A DNA stretch of 64,000 nt from an uncultured Mediterraneibacter sp. (GTDB taxonomy: Bacteria; Bacillota; Clostridia; Lachnospirales; Lachnospiraceae). Shown here one piece after another: positions 43,021 through 52,239 of this stretch. The notes under the pieces were generated by a model. That model was not told where the DNA came from, did not search any database, and saw only the letters and a list, made by a program, of their open reading frames with translations. A program made the position numbers and the translations under genes. Position 1 is the stretch's first letter. Each line of letters opens with the position of its first letter. The stretch lies in assembly GCA_944381935.1 (NCBI GenBank), contig CALWMN010000013.1, positions 1 to 64,000 of the forward strand, given 5' to 3'.

Positions 43021-44925
43021 TCAGCAGATTTCCGCCCCTGACGGCATATCTTTCTCCGGCACGACCAGCGAAAGTTTCCCTTCCGAATCTTCCGCGCAGA
43101 GCAGCATGCCCTCGGAGAGGACTCCGGCAAGTTTCGCCGGCTTGAGATTCACAAGAACCATCACTTTCTTGCCCACCATTTCTTCTGGTTTATAATAGGC
43201 TTTGATGCCGGATACGATCTGTTTTACCTGGCTTCCGATCCTGACCTGTGAACAGAGGAGTTTCTTTGATTTTTTTACTTCCTCACAGGAAATGATTTCT
43301 CCAACCTGGAACTGCATTGCCCCAAACTGGTCAAATGTGATCTCAGGCTTTGCCTCGATATCAATCACATTTTCCTCCCCCTTCTCCTCCTCTTCTACTG
43401 GGGGATGAAGCTCTTCTACCTTTTTCATCACTTCTTCTATGTCAAGTCTCTGGAAAAGGATTTCCGGCTTGTCTGTCACATGCCCGCCGCCGAGCTGATC
43501 CAGAATCTTTCTGCTCGTAGATGGCATGAAGGATTCCAGAAGATTTGCTCCTGCGGAAATTCCCTGGATCAGGTTCCATAAAACGGTCTCCAGACGGTCT
43601 TTTTTCGCCTCGTCCTTCGCCAGCACCCACGGCATGGTCTCATCGATATATTTGTTACAGCGTTTGAACAGGTTGAAAATCTCTGTGATTGCATCTGCGA
43701 CCCTCAGACCGTCCATTTTATCATCGACCGCTTTCGGTGTGTTTGCGATGACTGCTTTCAGGTCTGCATCAACTTCTTCCTCTGCCCCTTTGTCCGCAAC
43801 TGTACCGCCAAAATATTTATTTGTCATAGAAACAGTGCGGTTGACCAGATTTCCCAGTGTGTTTGCAAGATCAGAATTGAGGCGTTCCACCATCAGCTCC
43901 CATGTGATCACCCCATCGTTTTCAAACGGCATTTCATGGAGGACAAAATAGCGCACCGCATCTACCCCAAAGAAATCCACCAGCTCATCGGCATAAAGCA
44001 CATTGCCCTTGGACTTGCTCATCTTGCCGTCCCCCTGAAGCAGCCACGGATGCCCGAAGATCTGCTTCGGCAGCGGAAGTCCCAGCGCCATAAGGAAAAT
44101 CGGCCAGTAGATCGTATGGAACCGGATAATATCCTTCCCGATCAGGTGAAGGTCCGCAGGCCAGTATTTCTTGAATTGTTCCGTGCTGCTGCCCTCACAG
44201 TCATATCCGATTCCCGTGATATAGTTGGTGAGTGCATCCAGCCACACATAGACGACATGCCTGTCATCAAAGTCCACCGGGATTCCCCATTTAAAAGAGG
44301 TCCGCGACACACACAGGTCCTGAAGTCCCGGCAGGAGGAAATTGTTCATCATCTCGTTTTTGCGCGACACTGGCTGAATAAATTCAGGATGCGTGTTAAT
44401 GTGCTCAATCAGCCGGTCCGCATATTTGCTCATTTTAAAGAAGTATGCCTCTTCCCTCGCCGGCTGGACCTCCCTGCCGCAGTCCGGGCACTTGCCGTCC
44501 ACGAGCTGCGACTCTGTAAAGAACGACTCACACGGCGTACAGTACATTCCTTCATAATATCCTTTGTAAATGTCACCCTGCTCATACAATTTTTTAAATA
44601 TTTTCTGCACCTGCTTCTCATGGTCCTTGTCCGTTGTACGGATAAATTTATCATAGGATGTATCCATCAGATCCCAGATTCTCCTGATTTCCCTGGAAAC
44701 ATCATCTACAAACTCCTTGGGAGAAACTCCCGCTTCTTCCGCTTTCAGTTCAATCTTCTGTCCATGCTCGTCTGTTCCGGTCTGGAAAAAGACATCATAT
44801 CCCTGACTCCTCTTATAGCGTGCGATTGCGTCCGCAAGCACAATCTCATACGTGTTTCCAATGTGCGGCTTGCCCGATGTGTAGGCAATCGCAGTTGTAA
44901 TGTAATACTTTGGTTTCTCTGACAT
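43021..44925 (-). CDS. metG: Methionyl-tRNA synthetase
   Basis: A 634-residue class I synthetase charging tRNA-Met. HIGH-type motif in SGKPHIGNTYE, KMSKS in GKMSKSKGN, a zinc knuckle (CTPCES then CPDCG) and a C-terminal EMAP-like tRNA-binding domain (about 530-634; QFQVGEIISCEEVKKSKKL). The ATG at 44925 follows GAGGAGGAGG. It is controlled by a T-box leader with an ATG specifier, and interspersed repeats lie directly before and after the gene. Confidence 0.97.
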   Translation of the reverse strand: MSEKPKYYITTAIAYTSGKPHIGNTYEIVLADAIARYKRSQGYDVFFQTGTDEHGQKIELKAEEAGVSPKEFVDDVSREIRRIWDLMDTSYDKFIRTTDKDHEKQVQKIFKKLYEQGDIYKGYYEGMYCTPCESFFTESQLVDGKCPDCGREVQPAREEAYFFKMSKYADRLIEHINTHPEFIQPVSRKNEMMNNFLLPGLQDLCVSRTSFKWGIPVDFDDRHVVYVWLDALTNYITGIGYDCEGSSTEQFKKYWPADLHLIGKDIIRFHTIYWPIFLMALGLPLPKQIFGHPWLLQGDGKMSKSKGNVLYADELVDFFGVDAVRYFVLHEMPFENDGVITWELMVERLNSDLANTLGNLVNRTVSMTNKYFGGTVADKGAEEEVDADLKAVIANTPKAVDDKMDGLRVADAITEIFNLFKRCNKYIDETMPWVLAKDEAKKDRLETVLWNLIQGISAGANLLESFMPSTSRKILDQLGGGHVTDKPEILFQRLDIEEVMKKVEELHPPVEEEEKGEENVIDIEAKPEITFDQFGAMQFQVGEIISCEEVKKSKKLLCSQVRIGSQVKQIVSGIKAYYKPEEMVGKKVMVLVNLKPAKLAGVLSEGMLLCAEDSEGKLSLVVPEKDMPSGAEIC

Positions 44926-44945
44926 AATTACCTCCTCCTCATTTC

Positions 44946-45066
44946 GGGACGTAGCAAACTTCAATTTTACTACGTCCCAAATTGAAGTTTACTGTGTCCC
45001 AAATTGAAATTCACTGTGTCCCAAATTGAAGTTTACCCTGTCCCTTTTTGCACTTTACTGTGTCCC
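44946..45066. repeat. Interspersed hairpin/22-bp repeat, copy B (upstream of metG)
   Basis: A hairpin with arms GGGACGTAG (44946-44954) and CTACGTCCC (44970-44978), then four tandem 22-bp units at 44979, 45001, 45023 and 45045, each ending in TGTCCC. It shares arms and units with copy A. It lies in the transcribed leader between the T-box terminator and metG. Confidence 0.88.
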
Positions 45067-45084
45067 GGATTGGCAGATAACGGA

Positions 45085-45475
45085 TAAAAAAACCGTCTTC
45101 CTAAATAATTGCTTATTTAAGAAGACGGACTATTCCGTGTTACCACTTCTCTTTATGCTCTCCTCACGGAAAGCACCTCTGCAGGTGCCGGTCAGCACCC
45201 TCCCGCTATAATGGGCGGACCCATCGCAGCCTTGCTGTGAGCACTTAGTAAGGTTCTTACGAACTTAGTGCAAACGCACACCCGGGCACTTCGTGAGGCC
45301 TTTACAAACTTAGTGCGGTATCTTTCACAGTTCAGTGCGCTGCTCGGAAGCCATTTTCATCTGCTTTCTATCTGTCCCTCTCAGCATCAGGTCCGCACAT
45401 CTGCACCTTGCCCCTGCCCGCGGCCCCTCCGGGACTTCTCTGTAAAATATCCAGCAAACTACTTTCTTCGTCATT
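45085..45475 (-). promoter_or_regulatory. T-box riboswitch of metG
   Basis: On the minus strand: stem I features (GACGAAGAAAGTAG near 45470, GCTGAGAGG), a specifier region AAAATGGCTTCCGAGC with ATG at 45352-45354, then the T-box AAGTGGTAACACGG (45135-45148). The terminator CCGTCTTC/GAAGACGG (45093-45128) and seven T follow. The ATG specifier fits methionine. When uncharged tRNA-Met binds, the antiterminator should form and metG be transcribed. The leader is longer than usual because of two inserted hairpins. Confidence 0.87.
45241..45316. repeat. Two 31-bp hairpin repeats inside the T-box leader
   Basis: Copies at 45241-45271 and 45286-45316 both start GCACTT and end ACTTAGTGC and differ at about six positions; each can fold on itself. 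They lie between stem I and the antiterminator. Confidence 0.8.
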
Positions 45476-45521
45476 GCGTTTTCTTTGTAAAAGCTTGATT
45501 AAATTGCTTAAATCTGTAAAA

Positions 45522-45550
45522 AGATTAGCACACGGAGGCGATGATGTCAA
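45522..45550 (-). promoter_or_regulatory. Promoter of the metG T-box transcript
   Basis: TTGACA (45545-45550), a 17-bp spacer and TAATCT (45522-45527) on the minus strand. Confidence 0.65.
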
Positions 45551-45604
45551 GACCTGCGCTTCATCTGTACGCCCTTTGCGATCACCCATTGGGATCACCT
45601 GATC

Positions 45605-47710
45605 CTATGAGAAAATATCCCTGTCATAAATGCTTTTCCACTCAACCTGCGGATTTGCCTGTGCGAACTCGTCCATCTCAGAACTTCCGAATATAAAGTC
45701 GTAATCTGTCTCTTCCGACAGGAGCGTGCCGTCCTCGATTACAAGCCTGTAAATGTAACACTGACCGGTTCCGCGGCTGAACTGCAGGTCATACATTCCC
45801 GTCCCATCTCCCGCAATGTATAGCGACAATACCGGAATATCTCCTACGATCTGTTTCAGCTCGTATCCCAGACCGACTTTTGTACAGGTAAATACGCGGC
45901 AGTCCCGGGCAATAAATGTTCCGTCCTCAAACTCTGCCCCCACGATCAGCTCTTCTATCCCATCTCCGTCCAGGTCGCTCACAAAATATCCATAGGATTC
46001 CGCAAATCCGCCTGCCGCCGGAAAGTCATATCCGGGTTCCTGATCCTGTATGGACTGGAGTACCCCCTCATAGATATCCTGTATGGAGGAGCCCCAGCCT
46101 TCCTCATCCGCAGGTCCCTGTTCCACGTCCGTGATACTCTCTATGCGGTACAGGCCACTTCCGGTCGGTCTGAGCACTGCCCGCCTCTCTGTCGTAGTTG
46201 TCGGGTCTTCTCCTACATCTGTCGGCTCGAAAGTAGTGCGCTTATAAGTATAGGAAATCACCATCTCTTCCTCCGTATATTCTGCGGATGTGATCTCCGC
46301 AGACGCAGTATAGCTGAGTGAAGCTCCCGAAAATATTATCCTGTCTCCTTCCACATTGACCCCATACTCCGTATCACTGTCATTGTCCTCTGAATACTGG
46401 AAGGTTGTGAAAGACAGGAACAGCCGGTTTACATCCGCAAGCGAATACTGTGCCTGCCAGTTTTCAGTTGCCCCATAGTCCTCGATCGGGCTTTCCCGGC
46501 CGCTGTACTCTTCCGTATACAGCGCACCCTCGCACAGTGTATTCAAAATAATGTCATACTCATCTTCCGGAATACCCGCCTCCGTCTTCTCATCCGGACC
46601 GTAGGCAAACACAAACTCGAGTTCTTCCTTTGTCAGGTTCCCTTCTATCAACTCAGGATACTCTTCTTCCTGCATCTCTCTGGGGCCTTCTGACTCCTGT
46701 GTCTGTGCCGGTTGATTTTCTGCTTCATCCCCAACGACAGCCGTATCAGAGTCAGACCGGTTCAAAAACTGCGTTATGCCAATTGCAGCCCCCGCTCCTG
46801 CCACGCAGACTCCCAGGATAATCACTGCCGCCTTTCCTGCCGCTGTGTGGAGGAATCCGGTTTTGGCTGCCCCCGCTGCCGCATGCGCGCTTTTCGCTGC
46901 CGCCGCTTTTGACGCCGCTCCTTTTGATGCCGTCCCGTTAGCAGCCAGAGTGCTATCCCCAGTCGCAGAGCCGCCGGATAAGCTGTGCGCCTGGGCAAGC
47001 GCTGAGGGAAGAGAGGAAAAGATCCTGTCCGCCATCGCCCTTCCCGCCTGGATAAATGCCTTGTCTGCCGCCAGATATCCTGCATCTGCGCGAAGCAGGA
47101 ACAGCAGCATCGGGACCGGAGCGACACTGTACAGCTTGTATCCTTTCTTCTGCAATGCCTCTGCCTTGATCTTCAGATTCTTTCTCCCGTAATTCAGCCG
47201 GGACTTCACGGTATTCTCCGAGCAGTTCAGTGCGCGCGCAATCTCCCGTATCGACGCCCCCTCAATATGGAACATCAGCATGCACAGCCTCTGTTCCTCG
47301 GAAAGGGAATCGAGCAGTTCATGGACAAGCTCGCGCGTTTCCTGCCTTGTGTATGCATTTTCAGGCTGCGTTTCCAGGCTGTCATCCTCAATCTGATATT
47401 CAAACTCTTCCCCCTCATCATCTTTCGCCACGTCGGAAAAGAGCATAGGGTTCTTCTTCGCCAGCATATTTTTTGCGGTATTCGCCACGATCTTTCCAAG
47501 CCAGGAGGGAAATGTCTCCGGATTTTCCAGCGTATCCAGCTTTGAAAACGCTCTGAGATATGCCTCCTGCATCACATCCTGCGCCGACTCCTCGTTTTTC
47601 ATATACTGGAGAGCCAAATAATATTTACTTTTGTAAGTCTTTTGGTATAAAAAACCAAATCCCCTTTCATCGCCTGCCTTTGCAAGCTCGACCGCTTCTG
47701 TATAATTCAT
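45605..47710 (-). CDS. ECF sigma factor fused to a membrane helix and extracellular domain
   Basis: A 701-residue protein. Residues about 15-90 are sigma region 2 (ALQYMKNEESAQDVMQEAYL, ETFPSWLGKIVANTAKN). Residues about 125-180 are region 4 (LSEEQRLCMLMFHIEGASIR, EIARALNCSENTVKSRLNYG). A low-complexity Ala/Ser linker leads to one membrane helix (about 290-310), and about 390 residues follow outside, including a VSDLDGDGIEELIVGAEF Asp-rich motif. Normal ECF factors stop near 180 residues, with a separate anti-sigma. Here sensor and sigma appear to be one polypeptide. Start ATG after AAAGGAGG, overlapping the small gene upstream by 4 bp. Confidence 0.87.
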   Translation of the reverse strand: MNYTEAVELAKAGDERGFGFLYQKTYKSKYYLALQYMKNEESAQDVMQEAYLRAFSKLDTLENPETFPSWLGKIVANTAKNMLAKKNPMLFSDVAKDDEGEEFEYQIEDDSLETQPENAYTRQETRELVHELLDSLSEEQRLCMLMFHIEGASIREIARALNCSENTVKSRLNYGRKNLKIKAEALQKKGYKLYSVAPVPMLLFLLRADAGYLAADKAFIQAGRAMADRIFSSLPSALAQAHSLSGGSATGDSTLAANGTASKGAASKAAAAKSAHAAAGAAKTGFLHTAAGKAAVIILGVCVAGAGAAIGITQFLNRSDSDTAVVGDEAENQPAQTQESEGPREMQEEEYPELIEGNLTKEELEFVFAYGPDEKTEAGIPEDEYDIILNTLCEGALYTEEYSGRESPIEDYGATENWQAQYSLADVNRLFLSFTTFQYSEDNDSDTEYGVNVEGDRIIFSGASLSYTASAEITSAEYTEEEMVISYTYKRTTFEPTDVGEDPTTTTERRAVLRPTGSGLYRIESITDVEQGPADEEGWGSSIQDIYEGVLQSIQDQEPGYDFPAAGGFAESYGYFVSDLDGDGIEELIVGAEFEDGTFIARDCRVFTCTKVGLGYELKQIVGDIPVLSLYIAGDGTGMYDLQFSRGTGQCYIYRLVIEDGTLLSEETDYDFIFGSSEMDEFAQANPQVEWKSIYDRDIFS

Positions 47711-47865
47711 TCTTTTCCTCCTTTGTGCAGGCCCACATGTTCGTCCTGCAGCTTATCCTTTACACTTCTGTAGATTTCCGGGTCTTCTCTGGCCTCCCTT
47801 TCAAATTCCTTCATATCTCTTCTGACCAGGCAAATGAACCATTGGATAAAACTTAATTTCTTCAG
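47707..47865 (-). CDS. Small protein coupled to the sigma-fusion gene
   Basis: A short frame whose TGA overlaps the sigma ATG (ATGA). The product, about 52 residues, starts near LKKLSFIQWFICLVRRDMKE and continues with charged EFEREAREDPEIYRSVKDKL. The best-placed start after AGAGAGGTGG is a CTG at 47865; an internal ATG lies 17 codons later, and the frame is open to 47901. It may be a regulator of the sigma protein or a leader peptide. A TATAAT at 47934-47939 and a TCCATCGATGGA palindrome at 47919-47930 precede it. Confidence 0.45.
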   Translation of the reverse strand: MKKLSFIQWFICLVRRDMKEFEREAREDPEIYRSVKDKLQDEHVGLHKGGKE

Positions 47866-48150
47866 CCTTACCACCTCTCTTTCACAGCTAAGACAGTACA
47901 AGGACCGAAAAAGTTTTATCCATCGATGGATTTATTATATCATTTTCCTCCCGCAAAGACATAAAATTTTACTTACCATGAAAATTTTCATCCTTTCCAA
48001 GAGTTAAATTTTTGCTAAAACGCATTGGCAGATCTTGTATTTTCTCAGGGTTTTCCGTATAATTCCCTCTACTCGTATATAGACAGATTCTGAATAAATA
48101 AAACAGACCATACCTATAATGTAGAAAGAAGAATGAAGGGAGTTTTCATT

Positions 48151-48987
48151 ATGGAAGGAAAAAGCAGCAGCGACAACAATATTCTCACCGCCCTCAAAGG
48201 CCTGATCATAGGCGGCACCATGCTAGTTCCGGGCGTGAGCGGAGGTTCTATGGCAATGATACTTGGAATTTACGACCGTCTGATCTCTTCTGTGAGCTCT
48301 TTTATGAAAGACAAGAAGAAAAACCTGGTCTTCCTCGTAATCTTTTCAATGGGAGGGATCCTGGGCATCCTCCTGTTTGCCAATCCTCTCCTGCAGCTCA
48401 TTGAGCGCTATACCATGCCGATGCTCTATTTCTTCATCGGGGCGGTCGTCGGGGGAATCCCCCTGATCATCCGGCAGTCGGGAGCCAGAAGATTAACCTG
48501 GCGCATTGCAGGCTATGTATGCCTCGGGCTCATTTTTGTCCTGGCCCTTTCCTTTCTTCCTGCGGATCTGTTTCAGACAGGAGGAACTTCGGGCCCTGTA
48601 GGAATCCTGATGCTTTTTCTCGCAGGCTTCATCACCGCCGCTGCCCTTGTACTGCCCGGCGTCAGCGTATCCTACCTGCTTCTCCTATTGGGATTATATG
48701 ACAAGACCATGAGCGCGATCGGCAGTCTCCACCTTCCCTTTCTGCTCCCGCTGGGAATCGGGCTGATCCTGGGAATCCTGCTGATCACAAGGGCATTGGA
48801 GCGGGCGCTGTCCACGCACCCCCACCCGTCCTATTTTATCATACTTGGATTCCTGCTCGGCTCTGTTGCTGAGATCTTTCCCGGAATCCCCACAGGGGCG
48901 GATCTCTTCATCTGCTGCGCAGCCTTTGCTGCAGGCGTTCTGGCTATCCTTTTCCTCTCCCGCATGGAACTGGAAAAGCAGTCCTGA
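48151..48987 (+). CDS. DUF368 membrane protein (undecaprenyl-phosphate translocase type)
   Basis: A 278-residue polytopic protein of the DUF368 family. Two similar half-motifs, MLVPGVSGGSMAMILGIYD (about 25-45) and LVLPGVSVSYLLLLLGLYD (about 165-185), show an inverted internal duplication. The family (PopT) has been shown to recycle undecaprenyl phosphate across the membrane for wall synthesis. Start ATG at 48151 with AAGGGAG eight bases before; an earlier ATG at 48133 lacks a good site. A TATAAT at 48115-48120 probably starts its transcript. Confidence 0.88.
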   Translation: MEGKSSSDNNILTALKGLIIGGTMLVPGVSGGSMAMILGIYDRLISSVSSFMKDKKKNLVFLVIFSMGGILGILLFANPLLQLIERYTMPMLYFFIGAVVGGIPLIIRQSGARRLTWRIAGYVCLGLIFVLALSFLPADLFQTGGTSGPVGILMLFLAGFITAAALVLPGVSVSYLLLLLGLYDKTMSAIGSLHLPFLLPLGIGLILGILLITRALERALSTHPHPSYFIILGFLLGSVAEIFPGIPTGADLFICCAAFAAGVLAILFLSRMELEKQS

Positions 48988-49077
48988 GTGTGGAAATCCC
49001 TCTTATATCTTTATGTATGATACCGATATATAGAATAAAGGGATTGCTTTCTACTTTACTCACGAGGAGGGATACGC

Positions 49078-50403
49078 ATGTTTATCGGACAAATAGGCAG
49101 AAACTCATTTTTCAATACCGTAATTGCAGGCCAGAAACAGACGGCTGCAGCGCAGATTCCGTTCCAGACGGCTGCGTTTCGCACAGACCGGGCGGAGATC
49201 GGAACTCTTTCCCAGGAGGATTCTTCTTCCGGCATTTACAGACCATCTTCCAATCAGATGAAATCTCTTGAGCCCGTTTCTTTCTCCTGGGCTTCACCGG
49301 ATGACGAAAGGGGACTTGACATTACAGATGTTCCCACACTCCTGCCGCCATCTGAACGGGAGGAATATACAGAGGAAGACGCCCTGCTCAACCAGTACAG
49401 CAAACAGTTTCGGATTGAGGGATATTTTGAAGGGGATGAATTTATCCTTACTTCTGAAGGTCCCGTAAGGCTGATGGGCGACGTCTCAGAAGAGCAGCTT
49501 GAAAATTTCAGAAAGGAACTGATCGAAAACGGCCTCGGGACCGAAATTGACTGGTATGGCGTGAGAAGCGACATGGTGTCAATGAATATCAGACTGGAAA
49601 ATGCCGAACGCTTCGGACAAAAGGCAGACTATCTCGCGTCCCGGTACGCTGTTTTAAAAGACCGCATCCAGAACCAGTTTACCGGGGAGAAACAGGAAGC
49701 GGAACTTCAGAAGTTAGAACAGCTCTATACAGAAGTGAAAGAGGAAATGGCAGATACTTATGCCAAAAACATCGGCGGATTTTATGAGAGTCTCGGACAG
49801 TCCGGGGCAGCCGACGATACGCGGGAAAGCGTCCTGGCTATGATTGATGGGAAAGCGGATGCATATGCCGCTTACCTTGCGCAGAACGATATTTACGCAG
49901 ACATAACTGAGCCGGACCGGCAGTGGCTGAAACAGGACGACGGATACATGGCGGCAAAATTGCGGGAAAGCGCTTCGGCAGCATCAGAGCAGATGCCGGT
50001 TGCCGACAGGCAGGCTCCTTACAGCGAGAAGGATCTTGTCTATGCCGGTATGTACGCAAAAGAGCTCTCACAGCAGATAAAGGATATCGAAGACAGTTCT
50101 CTTGCAGCGCTGACAGGCTGGAAATCATCTGATGTCAGAGGAGATGACAGCGCCATAGGCAGATACCTTGCCAAAGAGTACAACGCACTTTCCAGCGAGA
50201 TCGACAGCGCCGGGATCAGTGACAGGCTGGCGAATCTGTTAAAGGCTTCCTTTGAACCGTTCATCGATAAATTCCTGGATGCACTGGACGCAAAGATCGA
50301 CCATAACCGGGAACGGGTTGCCGATTCTCCGTGGAGCGCCGGTCTGATCCGGACGGAATATATTGACCGGGATAAGGTATACAGCGCTTTTGGGGCAGCC
50401 TAA
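49078..50403 (+). CDS. Hypothetical protein, 441 aa
   Basis: Starts at ATG 49078 after CGAGGAGGG. No signal peptide or membrane helix is visible. The first 110 residues are low-complexity and polar; the rest is helical, with long Glu/Lys/Gln-rich stretches (about 165-245, likely coiled coil). The C-terminus ends DRDKVYSAFGAA. I do not recognise the family. It overlaps the convergent MBL-fold gene by 4 bp at its end, and no terminator separates them. Confidence 0.72.
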   Translation: MFIGQIGRNSFFNTVIAGQKQTAAAQIPFQTAAFRTDRAEIGTLSQEDSSSGIYRPSSNQMKSLEPVSFSWASPDDERGLDITDVPTLLPPSEREEYTEEDALLNQYSKQFRIEGYFEGDEFILTSEGPVRLMGDVSEEQLENFRKELIENGLGTEIDWYGVRSDMVSMNIRLENAERFGQKADYLASRYAVLKDRIQNQFTGEKQEAELQKLEQLYTEVKEEMADTYAKNIGGFYESLGQSGAADDTRESVLAMIDGKADAYAAYLAQNDIYADITEPDRQWLKQDDGYMAAKLRESASAASEQMPVADRQAPYSEKDLVYAGMYAKELSQQIKDIEDSSLAALTGWKSSDVRGDDSAIGRYLAKEYNALSSEIDSAGISDRLANLLKASFEPFIDKFLDALDAKIDHNRERVADSPWSAGLIRTEYIDRDKVYSAFGAA

Positions 50404-51131
50404 CTTTCTGGAATACGCAGACGCCTGATCTCCTCCATTGCTTTCTCAATATAAGTGTAGCCTTTCTCCATCAGAAATGCTCCGTGTGAGGGGAGGAGGA
50501 TATCCGGGCGGATCTGTTCTAATACCCTGCAGGTCCTGATATACTTCTGCAGATCGCAGTCCCATATCGCCTGCAGGGATATTTTCCCGTAATTGAACAC
50601 CGCATCGCCGGAAAACAGTATTTTCTTTTTGTCAAATTTCATTTCATAGCAGGCATGTCCGCTGCAGTGCCCTTCCGTGCGGAGCACCTTCAGGCACAGA
50701 TCCCCGACCTTTATTTTCTCGCCGTCCTCAAGCGGCAGGACCGGGCAGGCGTCAAATGCATAATCTTTCGCATACATTCCCGCCCGTATCGCTTCCCTTA
50801 TGGACAGCGCCTCAAGGTTGCCGGTGGAGACATATTCCGCGGTTTCTCTGAGCGCACATACCTTTGCCTGGCAGGCATGGCTTAACGCTGCGGCGCCGCC
50901 CGAATGATCGCCGTGGCCGTGGGTCAGGAAGATGCTGCTGATCTTCATCCGGTCAATCCCTGTTTTCTCAATATTTTTCAGTATCCGCTCCGGCTGTATG
51001 CCCGCCCCGGCGTCGATCAGGGCATATTCCCCTGCCCCGTCTATCAGATAGACCGTACAGTCTGTCTCATTTGAGATTCCAAATCCCGAAATCCCGGAAC
51101 CCACAATATGTATTCTCTCATGTATCTGCAT
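50400..51131 (-). CDS. Metallo-beta-lactamase-fold hydrolase
   Basis: A 243-residue hydrolase with the metal motif THGHGDHSGG, later EGHCSGHACYEM and FSGDAVFNYG, giving a complete binuclear site. Likely substrates are thioesters, lactones or phosphodiesters. It is the last gene of the catabolic operon that begins at 61133. The ATG at 51131 follows TAGGAGTG, 10 bp after the racemase-like gene's stop. Confidence 0.87.
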   Translation of the reverse strand: MQIHERIHIVGSGISGFGISNETDCTVYLIDGAGEYALIDAGAGIQPERILKNIEKTGIDRMKISSIFLTHGHGDHSGGAAALSHACQAKVCALRETAEYVSTGNLEALSIREAIRAGMYAKDYAFDACPVLPLEDGEKIKVGDLCLKVLRTEGHCSGHACYEMKFDKKKILFSGDAVFNYGKISLQAIWDCDLQKYIRTCRVLEQIRPDILLPSHGAFLMEKGYTYIEKAMEEIRRLRIPES

Positions 51132-51141
51132 GTCTGCACTC

Positions 51142-52239
51142 CTAGACGCTCTTTCCCCGCGCGTCAATGGGGATCATTCTGTCAAATGTTCCGCCCCGGA
51201 AGCCGTACGCCTCATCTACAAGGTTCGTCACCACACAGGCGTGGTTCGGTATAATCTCGATCTTTTCCCCGATCTGGAGCGGGTTCTCTGCTTCGCACCT
51301 GATAAAGGCATGCTCTTCATTGAGGGCGTAAATCTCAAGTCCTGGATGCCCGACGATCTGTCCGTACCCTTTTCTGTAGTGACACATATCACTTGTCAGG
51401 GATTTTGTCCCCACGTCCGCAATCACCACATGCGCATCCGGTTTGCTTACCACAGTGGATACTACTCTCAGGGCACACTGGCCCTCTTCTGCCAGTCCCA
51501 CATCGATCTGTCCGCAGTCGTTAAAGATATAGTGTCCGCTTCTGATCTCCGTGATCCCTTCCATTTCCTCTGGAACCTTCCCGGTAAAGCTGGACCCCGC
51601 GCTTAAAGTCTCTATCGGTATCCCGCCCTTCTCAAGCATCTGCGCGGTCTCTACCAGGATATCCCGCTCCTGCCTTGCATATGTACGGATCTCTTCTGTA
51701 TTATGGCTGTTGTAGGCAAGGCCTCCATAGTACATCAGTCCCCTGATGCGGATCCCTTTCAGGTCCCGGATCCTGCGGGCAAATCCCAGAGTGTCCTTTC
51801 CCGGTTTTATCCCGCCCCGGTTCAATCCCCCGTCCACCTCGATGAGCACGTCCGCTTTTGCCCCCGCTTTTTCAAAATAACTGCTGAGCGCTTCCGCTCC
51901 GATATAGCTGTTTACAGCGGACGAAATCCGAATCTGCCCCGACAGCCTGAAAAGTCTCTCAAGCTTATCTTCTCCGATGATGGGGTATGCGACAAAGATA
52001 TCTTTGATTCCGGCTTTCGCCATTGCCTCCGCCTCTCCCAGTTTCGCTGCAGTGATCCCGATACAGCCTGCCCGCACCTGCATCTCTGCCAGGTACCCGG
52101 ACCGGTGTGTCTTAATATGAGGGCGGTGGCGGATGTGCGCCTTTTCCGCACCCTTTAACATCTCGTCTATATTTTTCTCAACAATATCCAGGTCGATCAC
52201 GACGGCTGGCGTCGGAAGGCTTTTCCATTCTTCCTTCAT
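51142..52239 (-). CDS. D-threonine aldolase / D-serine dehydratase-type PLP enzyme
   Basis: A 365-residue fold-type III (alanine-racemase N-terminal) PLP enzyme. The PLP lysine is in RPHIKTHRSG near the N-terminus. The metal-binding His and Cys typical of the D-threonine aldolase/D-serine dehydratase group appear in IPNHACVVTNLVDEAYG. It probably cleaves or dehydrates a D-beta-hydroxy amino acid. It overlaps the M20 gene by 4 bp. Confidence 0.85.
   Translation of the reverse strand: MKEEWKSLPTPAVVIDLDIVEKNIDEMLKGAEKAHIRHRPHIKTHRSGYLAEMQVRAGCIGITAAKLGEAEAMAKAGIKDIFVAYPIIGEDKLERLFRLSGQIRISSAVNSYIGAEALSSYFEKAGAKADVLIEVDGGLNRGGIKPGKDTLGFARRIRDLKGIRIRGLMYYGGLAYNSHNTEEIRTYARQERDILVETAQMLEKGGIPIETLSAGSSFTGKVPEEMEGITEIRSGHYIFNDCGQIDVGLAEEGQCALRVVSTVVSKPDAHVVIADVGTKSLTSDMCHYRKGYGQIVGHPGLEIYALNEEHAFIRCEAENPLQIGEKIEIIPNHACVVTNLVDEAYGFRGGTFDRMIPIDARGKSV

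Noticed and set aside
44979..45066. CRISPR array or plasmid iterons in the 22-bp tandem repeats
   Set aside because: Units are contiguous without spacers, there is no replication protein gene, and a second copy with a hairpin lies beyond metG.
45241..45316. CRISPR-like repeats
   Set aside because: Only two self-complementary copies with a 14-bp gap, no cas genes, and they lie within a T-box leader.
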